Below, piece after piece: positions 25,021 through 34,008 of a stretch of DNA of 64,000 bases. The DNA is from Crocinitomicaceae bacterium (GTDB lineage Bacteria; Bacteroidota; Bacteroidia; Flavobacteriales_G; Salibacteraceae). Below the pieces are notes generated by a model. That model was not told the DNA's origin and searched no databases. It saw nothing but the letters and a program-made list of their open reading frames with translations. A program made the translations under genes and the position numbers. Every line of letters begins with the position of its first letter. The first letter of the stretch is position 1. The stretch spans positions 1,216 through 65,215 of the forward strand of contig PAME01000003.1 of the NCBI GenBank assembly GCA_002707155.1, in the 5' to 3' direction.

Positions 25021-25743
25021 TTGGGCTTTTTCACTAAATATTATTCTAAGGCTATTCTCTCGATAGTTTTTGGGCTGCTATTCTCAAGTTGTTCTACACT
25101 AATCGAAGGCAGTAGCGATGATGATTTGGAAGAAGGGCAGATAATTTACAAGATATCTTACCCTTACTTAGATTCGAATGACATTGGCCTAAACCTTTTG
25201 CCAAAAGAAATGACGCTAACTTTTAAAGGTGACCACTACAAAGCTGAATCAATTGGCGGAATGGGGCTTTTTGCTGCTGGATTTATTTCCGACAACAAAG
25301 AAAAAACAATGGATTATTTTATGAAAGTAATCAGTTCGAAGTACGCTTCCAGGTTTACGAACAAAGGTGTAAAACGATTCCACAGTGACTTTCCGAGTTA
25401 TCGTCTTGAAAAATTGGACACAACACGCAATATTGCTGGAATGGATTGCAATGCGACTCGAGTAATTTTTTACAATAACATTGTTTCCGATTACATTATT
25501 TGGCATACCGATCAAATAAAATTAAAAAACTCTAATTGGTGCTCGCCATTCCCAACAATATCGGGTGTGTTCATGGAATATCAAGTTCAACAAGAAGGAT
25601 TAGTTTTAAAAATGACTGCCAACTCTGTTCAAAGAGATTCAATCAGTCCCGACTACTTTAAAGTTCCCTTAGATTTTAAAATTGTTTCCAACCAAACCTT
25701 GACCCGAAAAATGAAAGAAGCTTTTATGAGCTTTGACTACTAA
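25021..25743 (+). CDS. Lipoprotein, DUF4412-like
   Basis: 240 residues from TTG 25021 (no ATG upstream; the signal follows at once). Signal helix and lipobox: LSIVFGLLFSSC. The mature domain GQIIYKISYPYLDSN, MTLTFKGDHYKAES, and the middle MDCNATRVIFYNNIVSDYIIWHT resemble DUF4412-type Bacteroidota proteins (beta-rich, LolA/LolB-like). Function unknown, envelope-located. It is divergent from argS. Confidence 0.75.
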   Translation: MGFFTKYYSKAILSIVFGLLFSSCSTLIEGSSDDDLEEGQIIYKISYPYLDSNDIGLNLLPKEMTLTFKGDHYKAESIGGMGLFAAGFISDNKEKTMDYFMKVISSKYASRFTNKGVKRFHSDFPSYRLEKLDTTRNIAGMDCNATRVIFYNNIVSDYIIWHTDQIKLKNSNWCSPFPTISGVFMEYQVQQEGLVLKMTANSVQRDSISPDYFKVPLDFKIVSNQTLTRKMKEAFMSFDY

Positions 25744-25817
25744 ATTGTAAACGTTTCCATGTTTATAAATACCCTTGCAATACCAATGTTTATGGGGTTA
25801 AACGCTAGCTTAATTGT

Positions 25818-25825
25818 TACTTTTG
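25818..25825 (+). promoter_or_regulatory. Putative -7 element of ftsK-lolA
   Basis: TACTTTTG, 21 bases before the ftsK ATG, matching TAnnTTTG. Confidence 0.5.
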
Positions 25826-25846
25826 AGCATTACCGAAAGTGCTTAA

Positions 25847-28399
25847 ATGGCCAAGAAACAAAAAGAAAATTCAGATAAAAAAGGCGTGGTATTAAGGAGG
25901 TTGAACCCTTTTCCTTCAATTATCAGAATGCTTTCGAACGAAAAGTTCAGAACAATTACTGGACTTTTACTCATACTTAGTTCCTTTTACCTGCTCATTG
26001 CTTTCATTTCCTTTGTTTTTACTTGGAAGAATGACCAAGATTTATTGTTTGGTTCTTGGACAGAACTGCTCGTTAATCCAGACATTGAAGTTGCTAACTG
26101 GTTAGGTAAAATTGGCGCAATCACTTCTCAACTCTTCATCAATGAAAGTTTTGGTGTTGCCTCTTTTCTTATTGCAGCTATTCTGTTTTTGTTGGGTGTA
26201 AAAACATGGCTAAATATTAGTTTAATGCCATTGGCTCGAACCATCAAAAACATCATATTTATTATAATTTGGACTAGTGCCTTCCTATCCTACTTTATCG
26301 ATTCGGATTATTTGTTTGCTGGTGGTGCCAGCGGATATTATATGAACGAATGGCTTCAGAGTGTTATTGGGTCGGCAGGAACGATACTCTTTTTGTTTTT
26401 TACCTTAATCATTTATTTTATTGTCTCCTTCAATTTCTCTATTCGCGCAACTTGGGCAATGGCAAAAACACTCTTGCTGAAAGTTATCCCTAATTCAACT
26501 GTTGAAGAAGAAAACCTTGGAACATCAGATGAAAATGAAGATACCAAAGCAAATACGGAATTCGAAAATATTAGTACTGAAAATCTTGAAAAAGAATTAG
26601 AAACTCCAGCGGAACAGTTGTTTTATAACGAAGAGCAATCTGAAGAAGCCGAACTATCGGCGAAAGTAGAATCCGATGGCTTAGAAATGGAAGTGCAAAC
26701 ACCTACCGAACCATCTGCTGACTTGCAAAGCGAAGAAGAAAAAGTTGCCCCACTCGAATCTAACATAGCTGAAGAAGAAGTTAAGAAAGAGGATGGCGAT
26801 GATTTGGGAATGGATGTAGCAGTTGCTGAGAGTAATGAAGAACTATTGTCGGATCGCGACGTAAATAAGTTGCTGAAAGACCATGGCGAATACGATCCTA
26901 CGCTAGACTTATCTAAATATAAGTTTCCTTCCATTACTATGTTAGCAAATCATGGTGACGGAGAAATAGAAGTAAATCGAGAGGAACTAGAGGCAAATAA
27001 AAACAACATTGTAAATACGCTAAGTAATTACAAAATTGCAATTGATAAGATTAGCGCAACCATAGGTCCAACGGTAACGCTGTATGAAATTGTTCCTGCT
27101 CCAGGCGTTCGTATTTCTAAGATTAAAAACTTAGAAGATGATATTGCTTTGAGTTTAGCTGCTTTAGGAATTCGAATTATTGCACCAATTCCAGGGCGAG
27201 GAACTATTGGTATTGAGGTTCCAAATCAAAACCCTGGAATCGTATCGATGAAGGCAGTAATCGCAAGTGATAAATTCCAAAACTCAAACATGGAATTACC
27301 TCTGGCATTGGGAAAAACAATAAGCAACGAAACCTTTGTTACCGATTTAACAAAAATGCCACACCTTCTAATGGCGGGAGCTACCGGTCAAGGAAAGTCT
27401 GTTGGTTTGAATGCCGTACTGGTTTCTATTCTATACAAAAAACACCCCTCTCAGGTAAAGTTTGTATTGGTGGATCCTAAAAAAGTGGAACTTACTTTAT
27501 TCAATAAAATAGAACGTCACTTTTTGGCAAAACTTCCAGGAGAAGAAGAAGCTATTATTACCGATACCTCTAAAGTTGTTGCTACCTTAAATAGCCTTTG
27601 CGTTGAAATGGACAACCGTTATGAAATGCTCAAGGAAGCTCAATGCCGTAACTTGAAAGAGTACAACAAGAAATTTGTTGAGCGCAAACTGAACCCTGAG
27701 AATGGCCACAAATACCTTCCATACATTGTGGTGGTTGTGGATGAGTTTGCGGATCTTATTATGACCGCAGGAAAGGAAGTTGAAACTCCTATTGCTCGGT
27801 TAGCTCAATTAGCGCGTGCTATTGGCATTCACTTAATTATAGCAACCCAAAGGCCTTCGGTAAATATTATTACTGGTACGATTAAAGCAAATTTCCCTTG
27901 CCGTATTGCCTTTAGAGTTACTGCTAAAATTGACTCTCGTACTATTTTAGACGCTGGTGGAGCTGATCAGCTCATTGGGCGTGGAGATATGTTATTTAGC
28001 AATGGAAACGATTTAATTCGTATTCAGTGTGCGTTTGTGGATACTCCTGAAGTAGAAGAAATCACCAACTTTATTGGAAACCAACAAGGGTATCCAGATG
28101 CGCTGATATTGCCAGAATTTGTAGGCGACTCTGAAGGTAGCCAAGCTACCTTAGACGATGAAGATAGAGATGCCTTGTTTGAAGACGCTGCCCGTGTTAT
28201 CGTTATGCATCAGCAAGGATCAGCTTCATTATTGCAACGTAAACTTAAACTAGGTTATAATCGCGCGGGACGAATTGTTGATCAATTAGAGGCAGCTGGA
28301 ATAATTGGACCATTCAAAGGCTCGAAAGCACGAGAAGTTTTAATACCCGATGAGCTTTCTTTGGAACAGTTATTGAGTAGAGGGTCGGAAGACTATTAA
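25847..28399 (+). CDS. ftsK: DNA translocase FtsK/SpoIIIE
   Basis: 850 residues. Four N-terminal membrane helices (about 35-58, 100-120, 128-150, 172-195) anchor it at the division septum. An acidic low-complexity linker follows (about 205-355, Glu/Ser-rich). The RecA-like motor: alpha region (SNYKIAIDKISATIGPTVTLYE), Walker A GATGQGKS (about 510), Walker B YIVVVVDEFADL (about 626), ARAIGIHLIIATQRP. A winged-helix gamma domain (780-850: ASLLQRKLKLGYNRAGRIVDQLE) reads KOPS-like polar sequences. It pumps chromosomal DNA and activates XerCD at dif. lolA follows by 11 bases. Confidence 0.96.
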   Translation: MAKKQKENSDKKGVVLRRLNPFPSIIRMLSNEKFRTITGLLLILSSFYLLIAFISFVFTWKNDQDLLFGSWTELLVNPDIEVANWLGKIGAITSQLFINESFGVASFLIAAILFLLGVKTWLNISLMPLARTIKNIIFIIIWTSAFLSYFIDSDYLFAGGASGYYMNEWLQSVIGSAGTILFLFFTLIIYFIVSFNFSIRATWAMAKTLLLKVIPNSTVEEENLGTSDENEDTKANTEFENISTENLEKELETPAEQLFYNEEQSEEAELSAKVESDGLEMEVQTPTEPSADLQSEEEKVAPLESNIAEEEVKKEDGDDLGMDVAVAESNEELLSDRDVNKLLKDHGEYDPTLDLSKYKFPSITMLANHGDGEIEVNREELEANKNNIVNTLSNYKIAIDKISATIGPTVTLYEIVPAPGVRISKIKNLEDDIALSLAALGIRIIAPIPGRGTIGIEVPNQNPGIVSMKAVIASDKFQNSNMELPLALGKTISNETFVTDLTKMPHLLMAGATGQGKSVGLNAVLVSILYKKHPSQVKFVLVDPKKVELTLFNKIERHFLAKLPGEEEAIITDTSKVVATLNSLCVEMDNRYEMLKEAQCRNLKEYNKKFVERKLNPENGHKYLPYIVVVVDEFADLIMTAGKEVETPIARLAQLARAIGIHLIIATQRPSVNIITGTIKANFPCRIAFRVTAKIDSRTILDAGGADQLIGRGDMLFSNGNDLIRIQCAFVDTPEVEEITNFIGNQQGYPDALILPEFVGDSEGSQATLDDEDRDALFEDAARVIVMHQQGSASLLQRKLKLGYNRAGRIVDQLEAAGIIGPFKGSKAREVLIPDELSLEQLLSRGSEDY

Positions 28400-28410
28400 A
28401 ATTATTAAAA

Positions 28411-29073
28411 ATGAGATACTTAACACTTACATTGGCCCTTTTTGGTTTTACTTATTTCGCAAATGCTCAAAGTAGCGATTTAGTTCCAAAAGATCCTGAG
28501 GCTAAAAAAATTCTAGATAAACTATCTGCTAAAACCAAAGCCTTTAACACAATTACCGCAAAATTTGAATTTAAATTGGTCAATGAAGCAGAAGGTTTAA
28601 ACGACACCCAAGCAGGCTCAATCATTCTGAAAGAGGATAGATATATAGTCGATGCAGGTGAACAACAAATCATTAGCAACGGAACTTTAGTATGGACGTA
28701 TTTAAAGGACGTTAAAGAAGTTCAAATATCTGAAGTGGACGAAGACGACGAGGAATCAATGCTGAATCCTACTACCATATTTACAATGTACGAAACAGGG
28801 TTTAAATATGTAAAGGCCGATGACAACACAATTGCAGGCACATCAGTGAACGTTATTAGAATGTATCCTTTAGATCCTTCTGAAAAACCTTTCCATACGG
28901 TAATCTTGAATGTAGATAAAGCAAAAAATCAAATTCATAGTATTGAGATAAAATCGAAAGACGGAAATACCTTCATTTACACAATCAAAGATTTTATTGG
29001 AAATAAGGAATACGCTGATACCAAATTTGAGTTTAAAACTCCAGCAGGCGTTGAAGAAATTGATTTAAGGTAA
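28411..29073 (+). CDS. lolA: Outer-membrane lipoprotein carrier LolA
   Basis: 220 residues with signal peptide (YLTLTLALFGFTYFANAQ). LolA fold features: ILDKLSAKTKAFNTITAKFEFKL, IISNGTLVWTYLKDVKEVQI, and the C-terminal strands EIKSKDGNTFIYTIKDF. It ferries lipoproteins across the periplasm from LolCDE. Operon with ftsK, a pairing common in many bacteria, and terminated at 29097-29133. Confidence 0.9.
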   Translation: MRYLTLTLALFGFTYFANAQSSDLVPKDPEAKKILDKLSAKTKAFNTITAKFEFKLVNEAEGLNDTQAGSIILKEDRYIVDAGEQQIISNGTLVWTYLKDVKEVQISEVDEDDEESMLNPTTIFTMYETGFKYVKADDNTIAGTSVNVIRMYPLDPSEKPFHTVILNVDKAKNQIHSIEIKSKDGNTFIYTIKDFIGNKEYADTKFEFKTPAGVEEIDLR

Positions 29074-29096
29074 TTTCAAAAAAAGCTATTTTACTG

Positions 29097-29133
29097 AAAG
29101 CCCTTCTGGAGTAAATCGAGAGGGGCTTTTTTA
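29097..29133 (+). terminator. Rho-independent terminator of ftsK-lolA
   Basis: AAAGCCCTTCT pairs with AGAGGGGCTTT (one G:T pair) and a T run follows, 24 bases after the lolA stop. Confidence 0.75.
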
Positions 29134-29280
29134 TGCCTAATTGAAAAAATCTAGATGATTATCAGTAACAGGACGTCATTCTTAGAAAAGACGAGTATTC
29201 AATCAGTTCAGTCAACAAATAAGGAAAGAGCTTGTATATTAATTATTGACCAAAAATATATCACTAATTCAAGGTCTCAA

Positions 29281-29742
29281 TTAAAAATCTCGAATAGCTC
29301 TATAATTTAGAAAAAAGTCGGTTTTAGTATAACGAAAAGTTTTACCTGCATTGGTACCTCCTCCAAAATAAACTCCAAAGGCCAGTGAGTTGTTCGCTCC
29401 TTCTATACTGCTGCTCCAGTATGGAGTACCAGCGAATCCTCCAATATTATCTTTTTGGGCATACAATTTTTCTAAATCTCCCTTACTAGGCAGTCTCCAC
29501 TGACCATTGCCCTGTCGCGTATAGTCTTTACACTTATCAATAGCAGTTTGCCAGTTAGTTCCTTGAGTAACATCTGCCGAAGACACTAATAGTCCGTGTA
29601 TTCCCGAATTATCAATTTCATAAATAATACCGCCTTCAAAAGAGTCGCCCACCTTAAGACGGATTATTTCATCCGTCGTAAAATTCATTTCATCACTCTT
29701 AAAGAATTTATCATCGTCATTAATTGCGTAGGCTTTAACCAA
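29281..29742 (-). pseudogene. DUF1566/FISUMP domain fragment
   Basis: 153 residues from a TTG start, the 3' part of a larger protein. It holds the end of an Ig-like domain (VKAYAINDDDKFF ... EMNFTTDE) and a DUF1566/Lcl domain (VGDSFEGGIIYEID; GTNWQTAIDKCKDY; GNGQWRLPSKGDLEKLYAQK; YWSSSIEGAN; YRAIRDF end). The frame upstream reads RFTFSLLVKAYAI and then meets a stop, so the 5' part is gone. It lies directly behind the S74 remnant and the YadA-like gene, in the same orientation. It could be an orphaned alternative C-terminus. Confidence 0.65.
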
Positions 29743-30019
29743 TAATGAAAAAGTGAATCTTTATTCAGAAGTTTGAAATCATAAATAGTGTCTCCATCTA
29801 AAACTTCCTTTACTTATTTAATTATAGAAGGAAATACATCCTCAACATCTTGAAAATAAAACCAATATCGCTTTTCTTAACTATAGAATTTGACTTCAAA
29901 AATGCATCTTTCCAATCAAATGTGACTGGGCGTAATTTCATCATATCGGACAATTCCACAGCAATAGCCACAATATTTTCTTTAGCTCTAATCCCGTTCA
30001 GCCAATCTAAATAACTAAA
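29743..30019 (-). pseudogene. Decayed Peptidase_S74 (intramolecular chaperone) domain remnant
   Basis: Read on the minus strand from 30019, one frame gives NGIRAKENIVAIAVEL, MMKLRPVTFDWKDAF and KKSDIGFIF. It then shifts to a second frame with QDVEDVFPSIIK, a stop, and VKEVLDGDTIYDFKLLN. LRPVTFDWKD ... IGFIAQxVEDVFP is the hallmark of the S74 chaperone domain at the end of tail-fibre-like proteins. It carries at least one frameshift and one stop. It begins 2 bases after the stop codon of the YadA-like gene. Confidence 0.7.
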
Positions 30020-30021
30020 TA

Positions 30022-33000
30022 CTATTTACCAGTATATTCTAAATTTACCCCATGAATATACATAACTCCACTATTGGTATCCGCTGAATTCGTCCCTTGT
30101 CTTCTCAGATAAAAATGCAGAACTTTTTCTGTAGAGTTCATAGAAATAGAATGGCTATATTCCTTCAATCCATATGCAGTTGAAGAAACATTTAACGAAA
30201 CAGTGCTGCTGCTTGTCCCTGTAATCGTTGTTGAATTCTCAGCTAATTTTGCACTCCCAAAGCGGAAGGAAATATTTCCCGAATTAGTAACATTACTATA
30301 CAATAATTTTATTTTCACAGCTGTACCAGCAACCCAGTCACTTGGTAGAGGCACAGACATTGCAATTTGACCACTTACATTGTCTCCCATTTCAATAACT
30401 GGAAGTCCCGAGCCTCCCACGATACTTTTCTTAGTTGTTGAACCAGAAAATGCTTCCGTTGGAAACATACCTGGCGCAATTACAATACTCCTGATAACAT
30501 TTGGCATCGGCGCACCCCACGTTAAATTACCATTGCCATTAGTTTGTAAAAATTGACCAATAGTACCATCAGTATTTGGATAAATAACATCGCCCAATTT
30601 TAATTTACCTGAGGTAACAACTGAATCAATGGAACCGTTGCCTAATTGAATCGTGTTGGAGCTTGAAACTTGCGCACTATGACCTATAGCTGTGGTATTA
30701 TTCAATGCGCCTGTTGTTACGCCTGCATTAAATCCTATGGCTGTGTTATCTCTTCCTATCGTGTTTCTATGTAAGGCTAATTCGCCTGAGGCTGTGTTGT
30801 TAAAGCCTGTGGTGTTTGACTTTAAGGCTTCAAACCCTGCGGCTGTATTTCCACTTCCTGTAGTGTTTTTATTTAAGGCTCGATAGCCTGAGGCTGTGTT
30901 ATAATTTCCTGTGGTGTTAGAATATAGAGCAAAGGAGCCTAAGCCAGTGTTAACGATACCAGTAGTATTCGAATACAACGCTTGCATACCATATGCATTG
31001 TTATTGCCTCCTGTGGTGTTAGAATATAGAGCTTGCTCTCCCGATGCTGTATTTCCACTTCCTGTAGTGTTTTTATTTAAGGCTCGATGGCCTGAGGCTG
31101 TGTTATAATTTCCTGTTGTGTTTAACCCTAGGGCATAAGATCCTATGGCTGTGTTATCTCTTCCTATCGTGTTTCTATGTAAGGCTACTTCGCCTGAGGC
31201 TGTGTTGTTAAAGCCTGTGGTGTTTGACTTTAAGGCTTCAAACCCTGCGGCTGTGTTTCCGGCTCCTGTGGTGTTGCTATTTAGGGCATTATATCCTGAG
31301 GCTGTGTTATTGCTTCCTGTGGTGTTACTATTTAGGGCATTAGTACCTGAGGCTGTGTTCCTAATTCCTGTGGTGTTTGCATTTAGTGCAAACGCTCCTG
31401 AGGCTGTGTTATCACTTCCTGTAGTGTTTTGCAATAAAGCATTAAATCCTAAGGCTGTGTTATCTCTTCCTATCGTGTTTTTATTTAAGGCATTAGTTCC
31501 TGAGGCTGTGTTATAACTTCCTGTGGTGTTTGTCTCTAGGGCATAAGATCCTATGGCTGTGTTATTATTTCCTGTGGTGTTTGAACGTAGGGCTCCATTT
31601 CCTAAAGCTATGTTAGTTGCAACATTCCCAGAACCTAGACCAATTTTAACGCTATTTACAGTTAAATCAAAAGCGCCTAAATTTACTGCTTGTGTTGCAC
31701 CTAAATATGGAACTAAGCTGCTAGTATTTGTAGTTTGAAAACTTAGATTTCCACTGCCATCGGTTGCTAATACTTGGCCAGTTGTACCATCCGTGTTTGG
31801 ATAAATAACATTGCCTAGTTTTAATTTACCTGAAGTAACAACTGAATCAATGGAACTGTTACCTAATTGAATCGTATTGGAGGCTTTTACAATGGCTCCT
31901 GAACCAATAGCAGTTGCATTTGAGAGATTAGTATCAGCAACATCTGCTCCTTCTCCAAGAGCAGAATTGGCAGATCCGGTTTTATTAGATCTCAATGAAA
32001 GCCGACCAACGGATGTATTAAATTGTCCTGTAGTGTTTGACCCTGATGACTCTGGTCCTATGGCTGTGTTACCATTTGCTGTAGCCTGGCGTAGTGCAAA
32101 CCTACCAATGGCTGTATTACCATTTCCTACTTTATTAGCAGACAGAGCTTCTTGTCCAAGAGCACTATTATTATCCCCAGTAGTATTCTCATATAAAGCT
32201 CCTGTACCAACACCCACATTATAAGAACCGCTTGTATTAGCAACAAGTGCATCAGTTCCGACACCTAAATTATTCAAAGCACGATTAACACCACTTTTAA
32301 CAAGATTATTTGGTTTAGCTCCTAAAAAGAGATTTTTGTTAGTGTCATTATAAGCATCTTCAAGAGAGTCAATAGCAATGCTAGCTGCTTCAAACAACTT
32401 ATTTAACGCTATGCCTTGCCCGTCCGAAATTAAAAGTGAATCATTACTTACATTTATTAAAATATTCTGGATCTCATTCGTTGAACTAGAATCCTTGAAA
32501 GCCGCTGAATATAACACCGAGACTGAATCTTGAGTATTTTTTAAATCATTTTTCGCTTGATTTAATCTAGCACTGTCATTCTGAATACTAGCACTATTGC
32601 TTATTCCTGTAGAATAATTAGTCGCCGCTGAATCACTTAAATTTTGGAGTCTTAATGCTAATGCTGACTGATCTAATGTGTATTGAGCTATATGGGCCTT
32701 AAAACGGTTATCTATATCGTATATTCCTAAATAAACCTTACCTCCACCTGTTAGATGCAAGGTATCATCGAGCCCAAACGAAAGTACTTGAGCATCGGTA
32801 TTATCCAAATATGGAGATAAGTCAATTAAAGTAGAAGCTGAGTTCAACGAGATTTCAAGAATGTTTCCGGATAAAGATAAATCTTGAATTTCGTTTAGAG
32901 GATTTGCATCAGCATCATTCACATTTTCAACATTTTTCGCATACATCGCATATGGTACAGACAATAGCTGAGACTCGCCAAAGGTTAAGAATGTATTTCC

Positions 33001-33357
33001 GTCATTATCACTGAATTCTATTTTAATAAAAAACGGATTAGAAGTAGACTTCCCCCAATTGATACTAGAAAAAGTATTTTGAATCGGAATCCCATTACCA
33101 ATTGTAAGATTTATAAGCCCCATTATATTAGTGAATGTTTCATGGGTTTCTATATATCCGTTTACAAGATCTCCTTTTTGATAAATCGTCATTCTTAGAC
33201 TCACATTCTGGCCGCTTATAACAGATCCCGAACCATCTCTTAAAATCGCTTGATATCGGATTCCTTCATAAGCAGACTGTGCATTAGTATCTATAGTTAG
33301 CCAAATAAAAACTACAACAAGAGCAGATTTTAAAAATTGGTTAAAATTGAAATTCAT
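30022..33357 (-). CDS. YadA-head-repeat surface protein (tail-fibre-like)
   Basis: 1111 residues. Signal peptide (SALVVVFIWLTIDTNAQS), then a beta-rich N-terminal domain usual in Bacteroidota tail-fibre-like proteins (YEGIRYQAILRDGSGSVISG), a helical Gln/Ser/Asn-rich stretch (about 215-330), then two blocks of YadA-type head repeats. The second block has about 17 repeats of 17 residues (TTGxxNTAxGxxALxxN; DNA 30700-31610). Each block is followed by an IQLGNxSIDSVVTSGKLKLG ... YPNTDG stretch. The C-terminus (from about 950) is a beta-sandwich-like domain (VIRSIVIAPGMFPTEA ... MYIHGVNLEYTG) instead of the S74 domain found broken downstream. It follows the T9SS-sorted protein by 5 bases. Likely adhesin or surface fibre, trimeric by analogy to YadA. 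Confidence 0.85.
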   Translation of the reverse strand: MNFNFNQFLKSALVVVFIWLTIDTNAQSAYEGIRYQAILRDGSGSVISGQNVSLRMTIYQKGDLVNGYIETHETFTNIMGLINLTIGNGIPIQNTFSSINWGKSTSNPFFIKIEFSDNDGNTFLTFGESQLLSVPYAMYAKNVENVNDADANPLNEIQDLSLSGNILEISLNSASTLIDLSPYLDNTDAQVLSFGLDDTLHLTGGGKVYLGIYDIDNRFKAHIAQYTLDQSALALRLQNLSDSAATNYSTGISNSASIQNDSARLNQAKNDLKNTQDSVSVLYSAAFKDSSSTNEIQNILINVSNDSLLISDGQGIALNKLFEAASIAIDSLEDAYNDTNKNLFLGAKPNNLVKSGVNRALNNLGVGTDALVANTSGSYNVGVGTGALYENTTGDNNSALGQEALSANKVGNGNTAIGRFALRQATANGNTAIGPESSGSNTTGQFNTSVGRLSLRSNKTGSANSALGEGADVADTNLSNATAIGSGAIVKASNTIQLGNSSIDSVVTSGKLKLGNVIYPNTDGTTGQVLATDGSGNLSFQTTNTSSLVPYLGATQAVNLGAFDLTVNSVKIGLGSGNVATNIALGNGALRSNTTGNNNTAIGSYALETNTTGSYNTASGTNALNKNTIGRDNTALGFNALLQNTTGSDNTASGAFALNANTTGIRNTASGTNALNSNTTGSNNTASGYNALNSNTTGAGNTAAGFEALKSNTTGFNNTASGEVALHRNTIGRDNTAIGSYALGLNTTGNYNTASGHRALNKNTTGSGNTASGEQALYSNTTGGNNNAYGMQALYSNTTGIVNTGLGSFALYSNTTGNYNTASGYRALNKNTTGSGNTAAGFEALKSNTTGFNNTASGELALHRNTIGRDNTAIGFNAGVTTGALNNTTAIGHSAQVSSSNTIQLGNGSIDSVVTSGKLKLGDVIYPNTDGTIGQFLQTNGNGNLTWGAPMPNVIRSIVIAPGMFPTEAFSGSTTKKSIVGGSGLPVIEMGDNVSGQIAMSVPLPSDWVAGTAVKIKLLYSNVTNSGNISFRFGSAKLAENSTTITGTSSSTVSLNVSSTAYGLKEYSHSISMNSTEKVLHFYLRRQGTNSADTNSGVMYIHGVNLEYTGK
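30734..31258. repeat. 51-bp tandem repeat with 408-bp higher-order duplication
   Basis: Within the YadA-like gene the 51-bp unit (17 residues) repeats about 17 times over roughly 30700-31610. A block of about 115 bases starting at 30734 recurs at 31142, exactly 408 bases (8 units) away, with only one or two differences, whereas neighbouring units differ more. This points to recent duplication or conversion of a multi-unit block. Confidence 0.8.
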
Positions 33358-33362
33358 ATTTA

Positions 33363-33857
33363 TTAGATTTTGATGATTCTAAATGTTTTTATTAATTCTT
33401 GGTTCTTGGTTATATTCAGCAGGTAACTTCCGGGGGGTAAATAGGACAATTCTAAGTTGTTTTTGGCTTGCTCCAAGATCCCTTCAGCAACTTCTTTGAA
33501 GGTTAAATCTAAAATCCGATACTGAAATAATTCAATAGCAGAAAAGTCAGTAATCAATATATTTAGACTTCTTGAATACGGATTTGGAAATACCTCAATC
33601 CTAAATGTTTCAGGAGTATATTCCCAGACAGCAACAGCATTCCATTCAATTTGGTGAAACCCTTGAGTAACGAAGTAATATCGGTTTCCTTGGGTAATTG
33701 AGATTGTTTCTCCAATCGTATATGAAAGCTGATAATTACCGACTCTAATATCTTCGCTAGCACTGGAAAGTACCTCTAACTTAATTTCTTGCGCAGTTCC
33801 CTTATAGAGAGCGACAAATGAAATTACAAATAAAATAGTTAACTCTTTTATTTTCAA
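33363..33857 (-). CDS. T9SS type A sorting-domain protein
   Basis: 164 residues: signal peptide (LTILFVISFVALYKGTAQ), a short beta-rich segment typical of small Bacteroidota secreted proteins (SYTIGETISITQGNRYYFVTQGFHQ), then a T9SS C-terminal sorting domain (FRIEVFPNPYSRSLNILI ... LPPGSYLLNITKNQELIKTFRIIKI). The cargo portion is only about 70 residues. It precedes the YadA-like gene by 5 bases, so the two are probably one operon; it may act as an anchor or partner for the large surface protein. Confidence 0.85.
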   Translation of the reverse strand: MKIKELTILFVISFVALYKGTAQEIKLEVLSSASEDIRVGNYQLSYTIGETISITQGNRYYFVTQGFHQIEWNAVAVWEYTPETFRIEVFPNPYSRSLNILITDFSAIELFQYRILDLTFKEVAEGILEQAKNNLELSYLPPGSYLLNITKNQELIKTFRIIKI

Positions 33858-34008
33858 ACTATTGAATGGTATTATTTTTACTTAAAATAATTTATAAATT
33901 TAGTTACTTTTTGGTTTTAAAACACATTTCAATAGACCTAATAAAATACACTTAAAAAAATACTTAATACTGAGTATTCAGTGAAGAAGAGGAAAGTACA
34001 TTTGAAAA

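Noticed and set aside
30700-31610. Regularly spaced repeats as a CRISPR array
   Set aside because: The units are contiguous, in frame with a coding sequence, and there are no unique spacers.
30692-32224. Several plus-strand open frames opposite the YadA-like gene
   Set aside because: They are antisense translations of the 51-bp repeats; the 17-residue head-repeat pattern on the minus strand is the meaningful one.
30022-33357. Diversity-generating retroelement target in the repeat protein
   Set aside because: No reverse transcriptase gene or adenine-biased template repeat is visible in the window.
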